Assembly: GCF_002013375.1 (NCBI RefSeq)
Contig: NZ_MAEW01000024.1
Location: forward strand, 1-64,000
Direction of reading: 5' to 3'
Origin: Mycobacterium sp. D16Q13
GTDB taxonomy: Bacteria; Actinomycetota; Actinomycetes; Mycobacteriales; Mycobacteriaceae
Length of the DNA stretch: 64,000 nt
Below the pieces are notes generated by a model that was given only the letters and a program-made list of their open reading frames with translations, did not search any database and was not told the origin of the DNA. The first letter of the stretch is position 1; each line of letters opens with the position of its first letter. Shown here piece by piece: positions 37,001 through 44,840 of the stretch. A program made the translations under genes and the position numbers.

Positions 37001-37759
37001 GTGACACTGGCCATCGATCGATGCTCTTCGACCAGGAGTCTCATCGCCGACGATCCGCTGATCGCCGGGATGTCCATCCGCCAATCACTGCCGCTGCACG
37101 AATCGAGCAGTCGGCTTCGCGAGCTGTATCCGGAATGCCCGCGGGCCTACGGCGTCGCCGTCATGTCTGATGTCGGCCGTCGTCGATGGTGGCCGCTGGC
37201 GCGCGCCTTGAACACCGACCGGCTTGAGCGGATGTACGCCCGCGCCATTGAGGAGACCGGCAGCGATTCCGTCGCCGTCCACCAGCTCGCGGACGCTCTC
37301 GTCCACACCGTGGTCGGCCGATTGGTCGCCCTGGTCGTGCTGGAGGGCCGCGCCTGGGATCCGGGCCTGGGGAACCTGTGGGTCTACTTCGATTCCGAGG
37401 GCTGCATCGATTGGGCGGGGGTCGTGGACCCGACGCTGCGCGTATTGCCCGACGACCCGGACCGCGACCGCGGACAGGTCGTAGTCTTCCCCAGCGAGGA
37501 AGCACTCGCCGCGTGGACGGCACACCGATGCCATCGCGCACTCGCGCCCTTGTTTACGCGACTGTCGCAGATCAGCTCCGGGACAATGGAAATCGGGCAG
37601 ATGTGGCAGCTGGTCGGCTCGACAGTGGTGGGGGCGGCGACGCACGTTCCGCTGCTCGCGCGCTCCAGCGAGACCGATGGAATGCGGCGCGGACAGGCGA
37701 TCCTCGACCGCTTCATGACACTCGGATTGCCGGTTCGCCACAAAGCGCTTGCAATTTAG
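37001..37759 (+). CDS. FhuF-like ferric siderophore reductase/transport protein lacking the 2Fe-2S motif
   Basis: 252 residues. Similar to the FhuF/IucA-IucC C-terminal region: HQLADALVHTVVGRLVALVV, WDPGLGNLWVYFDSEGCIDW, and HRALAPLFTRLSQISSGTME followed by MWQLVGSTVVGAATHVP. These proteins reduce siderophore-bound iron in the cytosol. The canonical C-terminal CC(x10)C(x2)C iron-sulfur motif is absent: the protein ends LPVRHKALAI with no cysteine pair. An IdeR-type box precedes it and a second overlaps its stop codon. M. tuberculosis has no gene here between blaI and the Rv1847 homologue, so it is an insertion relative to that order. GTG start after AAGGGAGG. Confidence 0.7.
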   Translation: MTLAIDRCSSTRSLIADDPLIAGMSIRQSLPLHESSSRLRELYPECPRAYGVAVMSDVGRRRWWPLARALNTDRLERMYARAIEETGSDSVAVHQLADALVHTVVGRLVALVVLEGRAWDPGLGNLWVYFDSEGCIDWAGVVDPTLRVLPDDPDRDRGQVVVFPSEEALAAWTAHRCHRALAPLFTRLSQISSGTMEIGQMWQLVGSTVVGAATHVPLLARSSETDGMRRGQAILDRFMTLGLPVRHKALAI

Positions 37760-37777
37760 GGCAGCCTTGCCTATCCT
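37749..37777 (+). promoter_or_regulatory. IdeR-type box within a sigma-A promoter of a small RNA
   Basis: A -35-like TTGCAA (37749-37754) and -10-like TATCCT (37772-37777) are 17 nt apart. Between them TTAGGGCAGCCTTGCCTAT (37756-37774) matches the IdeR box at about 14 of 19 positions. It overlaps the stop codon of the FhuF-like gene, so the box lies at the junction and not before a coding region. Confidence 0.7.
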
Positions 37778-37783
37778 TGGAAC

Positions 37784-37904
37784 CGTCGAACGCGCTACAG
37801 CGCGACCAGACACCCGGACCGCGCCGGAGTCCTGAGGGCTGCAGAGACCCCCGGTCCACTCGAAGGAAGTGCCCCACCTGCTTCGGCAGGTGGGGCACTT
37901 CTTC
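37784..37904 (+). ncRNA. mrsI: Probable MrsI-type iron-responsive small RNA
   Basis: About 120 nt between the IdeR-type promoter and a strong hairpin terminator, with no coding frame of its own. Internal structure: CGCGCTACAGCGCG (37791-37804) folds as a small hairpin, and GGACCG (37816-37821) can pair with CGGTCC (37852-37857) enclosing a loop rich in G and C. In M. tuberculosis the IdeR-regulated RNA MrsI (ncRv11846) lies between Rv1846c (blaI) and Rv1847; here the candidate lies between the blaI and Rv1847 homologues, with a FhuF-like gene inserted. MrsI represses iron-using proteins in low iron. The start point is estimated from the -10; identity to MrsI is from synteny and design, not alignment. 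Confidence 0.72.
37866..37901 (+). terminator. Strong hairpin terminator of the small RNA
   Basis: Perfect 16-bp stem (37866-37881 and 37886-37901) closed by a stable TTCG tetraloop, followed by TTCGTT. It ends 35 nt before the thioesterase ATG, so the thioesterase probably has its own promoter. Confidence 0.9.
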
Positions 37905-37936
37905 GTTAGCGGAGGCCGCACTGATATGAACATCGA

Positions 37937-38347
37937 ATGCCTGACACGCCGGAGCACCTCAGCAAGATGCCCACCGCGCCCTTCGACAAGCTCGTGGGGC
38001 TCGAATACACCTCGCTGACACCCGAGGGAGTGTCCGCCAGCCTGACGATCACCGAAAACCTGTTGCAACCCAACGGGATCGTGCACGGGGGCGTGTACTG
38101 CTCGGTGGTCGAGAGCGTGGCGAGCGTCTCGGGGTACATCTGGCGCGCCAACGTGTTGGGGGAGGAGAGCGCGGTGGTCGGCGTCAACAACAACACCGAC
38201 TTCCTGCGCGCCATCTCATCGGGCACACTCACCGCCACATCCACGCCGATACACCGAGGCCGTCGTCAGCAGCTGTGGCTTGTCACCATCACCGACGACG
38301 GGGACCGGACAATCGCACGCGGGCAGGTTCGCCTACAGAACTTGTGA
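37937..38347 (+). CDS. PaaI-type hotdog-fold thioesterase (Rv1847-like)
   Basis: 136 residues. Hotdog fold with the helix segment NGIVHGGVYCSVVESVAS (HGG near residue 54) and AVVGVNNNTDFLRAI, then RGRRQQLWLVTITDDGDRTI and ARGQVRLQNL, following Rv1847. Predicted to hydrolyse an acyl- or aryl-CoA thioester in the cytosol. The 35-nt gap after the small-RNA terminator holds TATGAA six nt before the ATG, a weak leaderless promoter. Confidence 0.87.
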   Translation: MPDTPEHLSKMPTAPFDKLVGLEYTSLTPEGVSASLTITENLLQPNGIVHGGVYCSVVESVASVSGYIWRANVLGEESAVVGVNNNTDFLRAISSGTLTATSTPIHRGRRQQLWLVTITDDGDRTIARGQVRLQNL

Positions 38348-38349
38348 GA

Positions 38350-38385
38350 CTCGGGTGGGCGCGACCCCCCGCGCGCCCACCCGAG
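38350..38385. terminator. Hairpin terminator between convergent genes
   Basis: Exact 14-bp stem (38350-38363 and 38372-38385) with an 8-nt C-rich loop, just after the thioesterase stop. A second imperfect hairpin (GGATC-CAGT...ACTGG-GATCC, about 38450-38475) lies next to the stop of the minus-strand lipoprotein gene. Confidence 0.75.
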
Positions 38386-38481
38386 CTCATCTCGAGAGAT
38401 GTCGGCCGGCCCCCCGATGGTCGGGCCGCCATCCTCGTCCCCCCGCCCGGATCCAGTCCCCACTGGGATCCAGGTGGCTTG

Positions 38482-39249
38482 TCAGCTCAGCTGCAGCTTG
38501 TCGACAATCCTGTCGGCCATCTTCTGCACCAGCTGCTTTGAGTTGCTTCGCGCGCAAATCTGGGTCTGAACAATCACATTCGCGACACCGTTGTAGGACA
38601 CGAAGCAGCGATACGTGCTCGGCCCGTAGGTGAGGGCCCAATTCACCTTCTTGGCGTTTGACGATGAGACCGACACCGCCACAGGCACCTTCCGCCCGCC
38701 CGGATCGGTGAAGTTGTACGTCTTTCCGTCGCATTCGGTGATCTCATCGGCTGCTGTCGAGAACTGCGCCTGCGCCGCGTCCTTGTCCTTGTATGCCGCG
38801 ATCCCTTGGTAGACCTGAGCGTCGGGGTTCTTGGCATCTCCGAGCAGCATCTCGGTCCCGCGGAAGGTCTCGTAGTCCTTGCCCACCGACTCGACGGTAA
38901 GCCCCTGCGTCACATTGCAACTCGCATCATCAGACTCGGCCGCCGTGAAGGGCTTGTCCCGCTTGTTCGTCTTGGCGACTTCCGTGTCGAAGACCTTGGC
39001 GAGCTCCTCGCCGGTGAACAACGCCGCCACCATGGCATCCTCGGTGACCTTGTCCTGCCCCGGCCACCCTGTCAGACCCGCGGGCCCGGTACTGGGCGGC
39101 GCCGGCGCCGGCGCGAGTGCGGTCCGCGACGCCGTCGTGCTGGCAGACGTTGACGCGTCGGGCGCGTCCTTCTGGCCGGAACATCCGGACAGCGCCAGCG
39201 CGGCGATCGCCGTCGCACACAACACCGCCCGCCCTGTTGTGCCTGTCAT
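38482..39249 (-). CDS. Lipoprotein with PknH-type sensor domain (copy 4 of 4)
   Basis: 255 residues. Signal peptide with lipobox LSGC (lipidated Cys at about residue 23), then a Ser/Thr/Ala/Pro-rich linker and a domain resembling the extracellular sensor of PknH. Four cysteines follow the lipobox (ASCNV, TECDGK, YRCFVS, QICARS), the same pattern as in the three neighbours, consistent with two disulfides. ATG 39249 is preceded by GAGAGGGGG. Exported and anchored outside the membrane. Ligand unknown; no kinase is adjacent. Confidence 0.82.
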   Translation of the reverse strand: MTGTTGRAVLCATAIAALALSGCSGQKDAPDASTSASTTASRTALAPAPAPPSTGPAGLTGWPGQDKVTEDAMVAALFTGEELAKVFDTEVAKTNKRDKPFTAAESDDASCNVTQGLTVESVGKDYETFRGTEMLLGDAKNPDAQVYQGIAAYKDKDAAQAQFSTAADEITECDGKTYNFTDPGGRKVPVAVSVSSSNAKKVNWALTYGPSTYRCFVSYNGVANVIVQTQICARSNSKQLVQKMADRIVDKLQLS

Positions 39250-39278
39250 GAGGCCCCCTCTCACGTTCTTCGCCGCGA

Positions 39279-40043
39279 TCATGCCGGAATCCACTCGGCC
39301 ATACGGTCCACGATCGCGGTGACGATCGGAGTGCCATTGCCGTTCTGGCACAACAGACTCCCGAAGAGCGCGTTGTTCTTGACCCGATAGTCGTAGAAAC
39401 ACCGCCACCCCGCCGGTTTTCCGTCCTTGAGCTCTTGTCGCACCCACGTCACACTGGTGCCGTTGTTCGAGAACGGGCCAATACGCCATTCGATATCGCC
39501 CTCGGTCTGGCGGGAGTCCGCACACGATGCCAGCGACGGGGGATACGCGGCCTGCAGCTGGCTCGCAGCGGCCTTCGCATCGGGGAACAGCACCACCGCC
39601 TGCCAGACGATGTGGTCGTACCGATCCTGAGTTTCCTGCAGACGCGAGCCTCGGTAGGTGGTCCACTCGTCACCGAGGCTCTCGCTGCGCAGCCCGGTGA
39701 GTGCCTGACACTTACCGGTCGCGGAGGCATCGCTGGGTCGAGTGGACTTGAACTCGTACGTCAGCGGGGATCCGACCAGCCTGCCCACATCGTCGGCGGA
39801 GATGATGATCGATTCCGCCTTGTCGGGCGTGACGATCACCGGTGCCGGCGGTTCGAGGGAGGTGGTGACCGGTGGCGCACTGGACTTGGGGCTCGCGATC
39901 GCCCCGTCCTGCCCATGATCGGCCGGTGCCGACGTCTCGGTGGCACCGACCGGTATCGGCTTGATGCCCCCGGTCTCCGTCCCACAACTCACCGCGAGCA
40001 TCGCTGCCAGGCCAAGCCATCCGACAGCCAACACGTGACGCAT
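39279..40043 (-). CDS. Lipoprotein with PknH-type sensor domain (copy 3 of 4)
   Basis: 254 residues. Signal peptide MRHVLAVGWLGLAAMLAVSC with lipobox AVSC, a Pro/Ala/Ser linker to about residue 65, then the sensor domain with WTTYRGSRLQETQDRYDHIV and WQAVVLFPDAKAAASQLQAA. Cysteines after the lipobox: GKCQAL, ASCADS, WRCFYD, LLCQNG. The strong GGGAGGGA lies before the ATG. It is a paralogue of copy 1 (40886-41641) with the same ending pattern (DRMAEWIPA versus DRIAAWIPQ). Confidence 0.84.
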   Translation of the reverse strand: MRHVLAVGWLGLAAMLAVSCGTETGGIKPIPVGATETSAPADHGQDGAIASPKSSAPPVTTSLEPPAPVIVTPDKAESIIISADDVGRLVGSPLTYEFKSTRPSDASATGKCQALTGLRSESLGDEWTTYRGSRLQETQDRYDHIVWQAVVLFPDAKAAASQLQAAYPPSLASCADSRQTEGDIEWRIGPFSNNGTSVTWVRQELKDGKPAGWRCFYDYRVKNNALFGSLLCQNGNGTPIVTAIVDRMAEWIPA

Positions 40044-40142
40044 CCAAGTCCCTCCCTGCCGATTTCAGACCCGTATCGACCCAAATCATGGCTACATCGG
40101 ATCGCTGGCGCCCAGTGTTACACGAGCGCCGAAATCGACTGC

Positions 40143-40874
40143 CTACTTCGATTTGGTGGCGCTGGCTACCATGCGGTCGATGATCGCCTTCATTGCCGGC
40201 GCGCTGTTGCCACGCTGGCATACGGTCGCCGATAGCAGCAGATTGTCGATAACACGTGCTTCATCGCTGCAGCGCCATCCGTTGGTTTGACCGTTATCGA
40301 GGGACTCGTCGGCCCACTGCGCCCGATTGGGGGTCACGTCCTTGACCGTCTCCCGCCACGACGATTCACCAGATTTGAGCTCCTCGCCCGTGCAGCTGCG
40401 GATGTCCGCCGGATATTGGCTGGCGAATGCCTCTGCTGCCGCATCTGCCTTGGGATACAGCACCACGCGTTGGCTCACCCAATGGTCAAATGTTTTCTCG
40501 GCCTCCTGCGACCACACATTGCGGTAGGTCGTCCACGATTCTCCGAGGCCCAAGGTCAAAGGAGCGACAAGCGACCGGCACGACTCCTTGCCATCGATCG
40601 TCGGCTTCCCCGGGTTGGAGGACTTTCCCTCGAAGTCAAGATCGGAACCGACCAGCTGACTCACGTCCTCCTTCGGAAGGATGAGCGAGTTGGCCTTGTC
40701 CGCGCTGATCAGCTCTGCTGTGGCCGCCGCCGATGTCTGTGAGGCGCCCGAGGCCGCCGAAGGCCCGGACGTCGCCGTGCCCTGTTGGCTTCCGCCGAAG
40801 AACGAACACCCCGTCACGACAATTCCTGCACAGGCCACGATCGTGGCCTTACGGAAAACCGATGCGCCAGTCAC
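40143..40874 (-). CDS. Lipoprotein with PknH-type sensor domain (copy 2 of 4)
   Basis: 243 residues from the GTG at 40874 (AAAGGACC upstream). Lipobox VTGC in VACAGIVVTGCSFFGG, Ser/Ala-rich linker, then the sensor domain: WTTYRNVWSQEAEKTFDHWV, RVVLYPKADAAAEAFASQYP. Cysteines ESCRS, RSCTG, WRCSD and TVCQR are conserved with the neighbours. It begins 11 nt after the stop of copy 1, so the two are likely one transcript. Confidence 0.82.
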   Translation of the reverse strand: MTGASVFRKATIVACAGIVVTGCSFFGGSQQGTATSGPSAASGASQTSAAATAELISADKANSLILPKEDVSQLVGSDLDFEGKSSNPGKPTIDGKESCRSLVAPLTLGLGESWTTYRNVWSQEAEKTFDHWVSQRVVLYPKADAAAEAFASQYPADIRSCTGEELKSGESSWRETVKDVTPNRAQWADESLDNGQTNGWRCSDEARVIDNLLLSATVCQRGNSAPAMKAIIDRMVASATKSK

Positions 40875-40885
40875 CGTCGGTCCTT

Positions 40886-41641
40886 TCACTGTGGGATCCA
40901 TGCGGCGATCCGATCGGTAATGGTCGTCACGCCGGGAACGCCGTCGCCGTACTGGCACAGATACCCCCCGAAGAGCACGTTGTTCTTGGTGCGGAAATCG
41001 AAGAAGCAGTGCCATGGCGAGCTCTCCGTGGTCTGCAACTGAGCCCATGTGGCCGAGGTAGCAGAGGTTGGCGCCAGGCTGCTGATTTTCCAGTGCTGAT
41101 CCAGCACGGTGAGTTCCGCACCCTGGCAGGTCTTGAATGCGGAGGCCGGATATGCCTGCGCGAACGCCGCGGCGGCCTCCTCGCGTGTGGGGTACAGAAC
41201 CGCCACCTGTCCGACGATGTACGAGGTTCGGTCCTTGGTCTCGCGGTAGTAATTCCAGCGGTAGGTGGTCCATTCGGACCCCAATTGCCCGGCCCGTGGA
41301 TGGTCCAGGTTCGTGCAATCAGGTGGGCCGGTCACCGTGTCTGTCGGCGGTGACGAACGGTTTTGGTCGAACTCCAGCGTGGTGCCCAGAACCTTTCCGA
41401 CGTCGGCGCGCGAGCCCAGGATCGATTCGATCTTGTCCGGGGTGACCACCAGCGGTGGTGGTGCGGGGGCCTTTGTGGTGGTGGGGACGGACTGGGGCGC
41501 CGAGGTGCCCGCAGTCATCGGCATGTCCGCCGTAGTGGTGGACGGCGCGGCCACCGGCTTGATCCCCTCGCTGGGTTGAGTGCACCCGGCCATCAGCACC
41601 GTGGCCGACACCACGCACCCCAACGTCATTCCATACCGCAT
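40886..41641 (-). CDS. Lipoprotein with PknH-type sensor domain (copy 1 of 4)
   Basis: 251 residues. Signal peptide MRYGMTLGCVVSATVLMAGC, lipobox MAGC, a Thr/Pro-rich linker, then the domain WTTYRWNYYRETKDRTSYIV and VAVLYPTREEAAAAFAQAYP. Cysteines CTNLD, KTCQG, WHCFF and YLCQY match the other copies. GGAGGGTG precedes the ATG. It is the first gene of the minus-strand array and lies 147 nt from the divergent ureA. Confidence 0.84.
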   Translation of the reverse strand: MRYGMTLGCVVSATVLMAGCTQPSEGIKPVAAPSTTTADMPMTAGTSAPQSVPTTTKAPAPPPLVVTPDKIESILGSRADVGKVLGTTLEFDQNRSSPPTDTVTGPPDCTNLDHPRAGQLGSEWTTYRWNYYRETKDRTSYIVGQVAVLYPTREEAAAAFAQAYPASAFKTCQGAELTVLDQHWKISSLAPTSATSATWAQLQTTESSPWHCFFDFRTKNNVLFGGYLCQYGDGVPGVTTITDRIAAWIPQ

Positions 41642-41788
41642 GTGCACCCTCCTGATCGACTCCACATACACAGCGAGCTCGGGGAGATTGTTGCATTCGC
41701 GATCGACAGCGCACTGCAAAACTCACCACGGCCTGTGCAACGTCTGTGAAAGTGCCAGGCAGCCCGGATCATGGCAGGATCGCCCCCT

Positions 41789-42091
41789 ATGCGATTGACC
41801 CCGCACGAGCAGGAACGGCTGCTCATCTCGTATGCGGCGGAATTGGCGCGCCGCCGCCAATCCCGAGGCCTGCGCCTCAACCATCCCGAAGCGATCGCGA
41901 TCATCACCGATCATCTCCTCGAAGGTGCCCGTGACGGCCGCACCGTCTCGGAATTGATGGCCAGTGGCCGCGAAGTTCTCGGGCGTGACGATGTGATGGA
42001 CGGGGTACCCGAGATGATCCCGGACGTCCAGGTGGAGGCAACGTTTCCTGACGGCACGAAGCTCGTCACCGTGCACCACCCGATCGGATGA
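41789..42091 (+). CDS. ureA: Urease gamma subunit
   Basis: 100 residues, the standard UreA length, from MRLTPHEQERLLISYAAEL. Conserved RGLRLNHPEAIAIITDHLLE and LMASGREVLGRDDVMDGVPE. Structural subunit of the nickel enzyme that hydrolyses urea to ammonia and carbamate. A frame extension upstream to 41771 is not needed. ATGA overlap with ureB. Confidence 0.97.
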   Translation: MRLTPHEQERLLISYAAELARRRQSRGLRLNHPEAIAIITDHLLEGARDGRTVSELMASGREVLGRDDVMDGVPEMIPDVQVEATFPDGTKLVTVHHPIG

Positions 42092-42420
42092 GCCACATGA
42101 TTCCTGGCGAATACCTCTTCGCAGCAGACGCTATCGAACTCAACGCGGGAGCGACCGTCATCGAGCTCGACGTCGTCAACACCGGGGACCGCCCGGTGCA
42201 GGTGGGCAGTCACGTCCACTTCCCCCAGTCAAACCCGGCACTCGACTTCGACCGGGAAGCCGCGCACGGGCACCGCTTACACATTCCGGCGGGCACCGCG
42301 GTTCGCTTTGAACCCGGTGTCGCCCAGAAGGTTCGGCTGGTGCCCTTACGCGGTCGCCGCGAAGTGCACGGACTGACACTGGACGCCCCGGGACGGCTGG
42401 ATGGCGGTGACCCCGCATGA
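42088..42420 (+). CDS. ureB: Urease beta subunit
   Basis: 110 residues with the UreB signature: MIPGEYLFAADAIELNAGAT, NTGDRPVQVGSHVHFPQSNP, RLHIPAGTAVRFEPG and RREVHGLTLDAPGRLD-like end. Forms the core trimer with UreA and UreC. Coupled to both neighbours through four-nt overlaps. Confidence 0.97.
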   Translation: MSHMIPGEYLFAADAIELNAGATVIELDVVNTGDRPVQVGSHVHFPQSNPALDFDREAAHGHRLHIPAGTAVRFEPGVAQKVRLVPLRGRREVHGLTLDAPGRLDGGDPA

Positions 42421-44150
42421 CCCGGCTATCGCGGGAGCATTACGCCAAGCTGTACGGACCGACGACCGGTGACCGCATCCGGTTGGCCGATACCGATCTG
42501 ATCATCGAGATCACCGAAGATCGCTGTGGCGGTCCGGGTTTAGCGGGCGACGAGGCAGTCTTCGGCGGCGGCAAGGTGCTGCGCGAGTCGATGGGGCAGA
42601 GCCGCCTCACCCGTGCCGACGGAGCACCCGACACCGTCATCACCGGCGCTGTCATCATCGACCACTGGGGAATCGTCAAGGCCGACATCGGCATTCGCGA
42701 TGGCCGAATCGTCGGCATCGGCAAGGCCGGCAATCCGGACATCATGGACGGGGTCCATCCCCAGCTGATCGTCGGCCCGTCCACCGAGATCATCGCCGGC
42801 AATGACCGGATCGTCACGGCGGGCGGCATCGACTGTCACGTCCATTTCATCTGTCCGCAGCTGGTCGACGAGGCCATCGGCGGTGGCATCACCACCATGA
42901 TCGGTGGTGGCACTGGCCCCGCTGAGGGCAGTAAGGCCACCACGGTGACACCCGGCGCATGGCATCTGGGCCGCATGCTGCAAGCACTCGACAGATGGCC
43001 CGTGAACGTGCTGCTGCTGGGCAAGGGCAACACCGTCAACCCCGAATCCATGTGGGAGCAATTGCGCGGCGGGGCGGCGGGTTTCAAGCTGCATGAGGAC
43101 TGGGGCACCACGCCCGCGGTGATCGATGCCTGCCTGCGCGTCGCGGATGAGGCGGATGTTCAGGTCGCCCTGCATTCGGACACCCTGAACGAAACAGGTT
43201 TTGTCGAAGGCACGCTGGAGGCGATCGCGGGACGCGCGATCCACGCCTACCACACCGAGGGTGCGGGCGGCGGGCATGCTCCCGACATCATTACCGTGGC
43301 CAGTCACCCGAACGTGATGCCCAGCTCCACCAACCCCACGCGCCCGCACACCGTCAACACCCTCGACGAGCATCTCGACATGCTCATGGTCTGCCACCAT
43401 CTCAACGCGGCTGTCCCGGAGGATCTTGCCTTCGCCGAGAGCCGGATTCGCCCATCCACGATCGCGGCCGAGGATCTACTGCACGATATCGGCGCTATCT
43501 CGATGATCGGCAGTGACAGCCAGGCCATGGGGCGCATCGGCGAAGTGGTGATGCGCACCTGGCAGACCGCGCACGTCATGAAGAAGCGCCGCGGTGCGCT
43601 GGAAGGCGACCCGGCCGGAGCCAGGGGCAACGACAACAACCGCGTCCGCCGGTATGTCGCGAAATACACCATCTGCCCGGCGATTACCCACGGCATCGAT
43701 CATGAGCTGGGTTCCATCGAGGTCGGCAAGCTGGCCGATCTGGTGCTGTGGGAACCGGCGTTCTTCGGGGTCCGGCCGCATGTCGTCATCAAGGGCGGTG
43801 CCATCGCGTGGGCGGCCATGGGTGACGCCAATGCCTCCATTCCCACCCCGCAACCCGTGCTGCCGCGGCCCATGTTCGGCGCCATGCCCAATGTGGCACC
43901 GGGCTTGGCCGTGCATTTCGTCTCACCGACGGCTATCGAGGACGACCTCGCCGCGCGGCTTGCGCTGCGGCGCAGACTGGTTCCCACCCGCAATGTCCGC
44001 CATCGCGGCAAGGCCGACCTGCCCTTGAACAACGCGATGCCTGATATCCGAGTCGATCCAGATACCTTCACCGTACGTATCGACGGCGAGGTGTGGCAGG
44101 AACAGCCGGCCACCGAACTGCCCATGGCGCAACGGTACTTCCTGTTCTGA
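42417..44150 (+). CDS. ureC: Urease alpha (catalytic) subunit
   Basis: 577 residues; holds the di-nickel site. Metal ligands: H141 and H143 (CHVHFICPQ), carbamylated K224 in GGAAGFKLHEDWG, further His in LHSDTLNETG and AYHTEGAGGGHAPDII, and Asp in GSDSQAMGRIGE. The flap cysteine/histidine segment MVCHHLNAAVPEDLAFAESR is present. C-terminus ATELPMAQRYFLF, typical of complete UreC. Overlaps ureF by one nt. Confidence 0.98.
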   Translation: MTRLSREHYAKLYGPTTGDRIRLADTDLIIEITEDRCGGPGLAGDEAVFGGGKVLRESMGQSRLTRADGAPDTVITGAVIIDHWGIVKADIGIRDGRIVGIGKAGNPDIMDGVHPQLIVGPSTEIIAGNDRIVTAGGIDCHVHFICPQLVDEAIGGGITTMIGGGTGPAEGSKATTVTPGAWHLGRMLQALDRWPVNVLLLGKGNTVNPESMWEQLRGGAAGFKLHEDWGTTPAVIDACLRVADEADVQVALHSDTLNETGFVEGTLEAIAGRAIHAYHTEGAGGGHAPDIITVASHPNVMPSSTNPTRPHTVNTLDEHLDMLMVCHHLNAAVPEDLAFAESRIRPSTIAAEDLLHDIGAISMIGSDSQAMGRIGEVVMRTWQTAHVMKKRRGALEGDPAGARGNDNNRVRRYVAKYTICPAITHGIDHELGSIEVGKLADLVLWEPAFFGVRPHVVIKGGAIAWAAMGDANASIPTPQPVLPRPMFGAMPNVAPGLAVHFVSPTAIEDDLAARLALRRRLVPTRNVRHRGKADLPLNNAMPDIRVDPDTFTVRIDGEVWQEQPATELPMAQRYFLF

Positions 44151-44803
44151 TGGGGTCCACCGATGCGTCCGCGACAACAGCTCTGCTGCTGTCGCTGGCC
44201 GATTCCCGATTGCCGACCGGTTCGCATGTGCATTCCGGCGGGGTGGAGGAGGCCGTCACACAGGGCCTCGTGCGGGACGGTGCGACGCTCAATGCCTATC
44301 TGCAGCGGCGTATCCGAACTCATGGCCTTGTCGCGGCGTCCATCGCTGCGGCCATAGCATCCGGGCAGCTGGATCCGGTGCGAGCAGATGCCGAAACGGA
44401 CGCACGTACCCCGTCGCAGGCCGCGCGAGACGCCTCCCGCGCTCAGGGCCGGGGACTCAAGCGCCTCGCCGGGAGTGTCTGGCCGCACATCGATTGGCGT
44501 GCGCACGGCCGGCAGCCACATCTGGCCGTGGTGTACGGCATCATTGGAGTGGCAGCGGGTTTATCAGGCCGCGATATCGCCCTCGTCGTCGTGTACACGA
44601 CATTGACCGGATCTGCCACGGCAGGACAGCGACTGCTGGCTCTGGACCCGGCGGAGGTGGCGGTCGGCACCATGGCCCTGACGGGCCTATGCGAGGAGAC
44701 CGCGACACTGGCCAGCTCCGGGCTGGCCTGCCTGTCGGACCCGCTCCTGGATGTGCTCGCCGAGCAGCATCTTAAACGCGAACGCCCGCTGTTTGTTTCG
44801 TAG
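44150..44803 (+). CDS. ureF: Urease accessory protein UreF
   Basis: 217 residues. UreF acts with UreD and UreG in nickel insertion and gates GTP hydrolysis by UreG. Recognisable: LLLSLADSRLPTGSHVHSGG, HLAVVYGIIGVAAGLSGRDI. The ATG overlaps the ureC stop (TGATG). ureG follows after 37 nt. Confidence 0.93.
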   Translation: MGSTDASATTALLLSLADSRLPTGSHVHSGGVEEAVTQGLVRDGATLNAYLQRRIRTHGLVAASIAAAIASGQLDPVRADAETDARTPSQAARDASRAQGRGLKRLAGSVWPHIDWRAHGRQPHLAVVYGIIGVAAGLSGRDIALVVVYTTLTGSATAGQRLLALDPAEVAVGTMALTGLCEETATLASSGLACLSDPLLDVLAEQHLKRERPLFVS

Positions 44804-44840
44804 TTTTTAGGTCTACACGCACAACCACGATTGGATCAAC

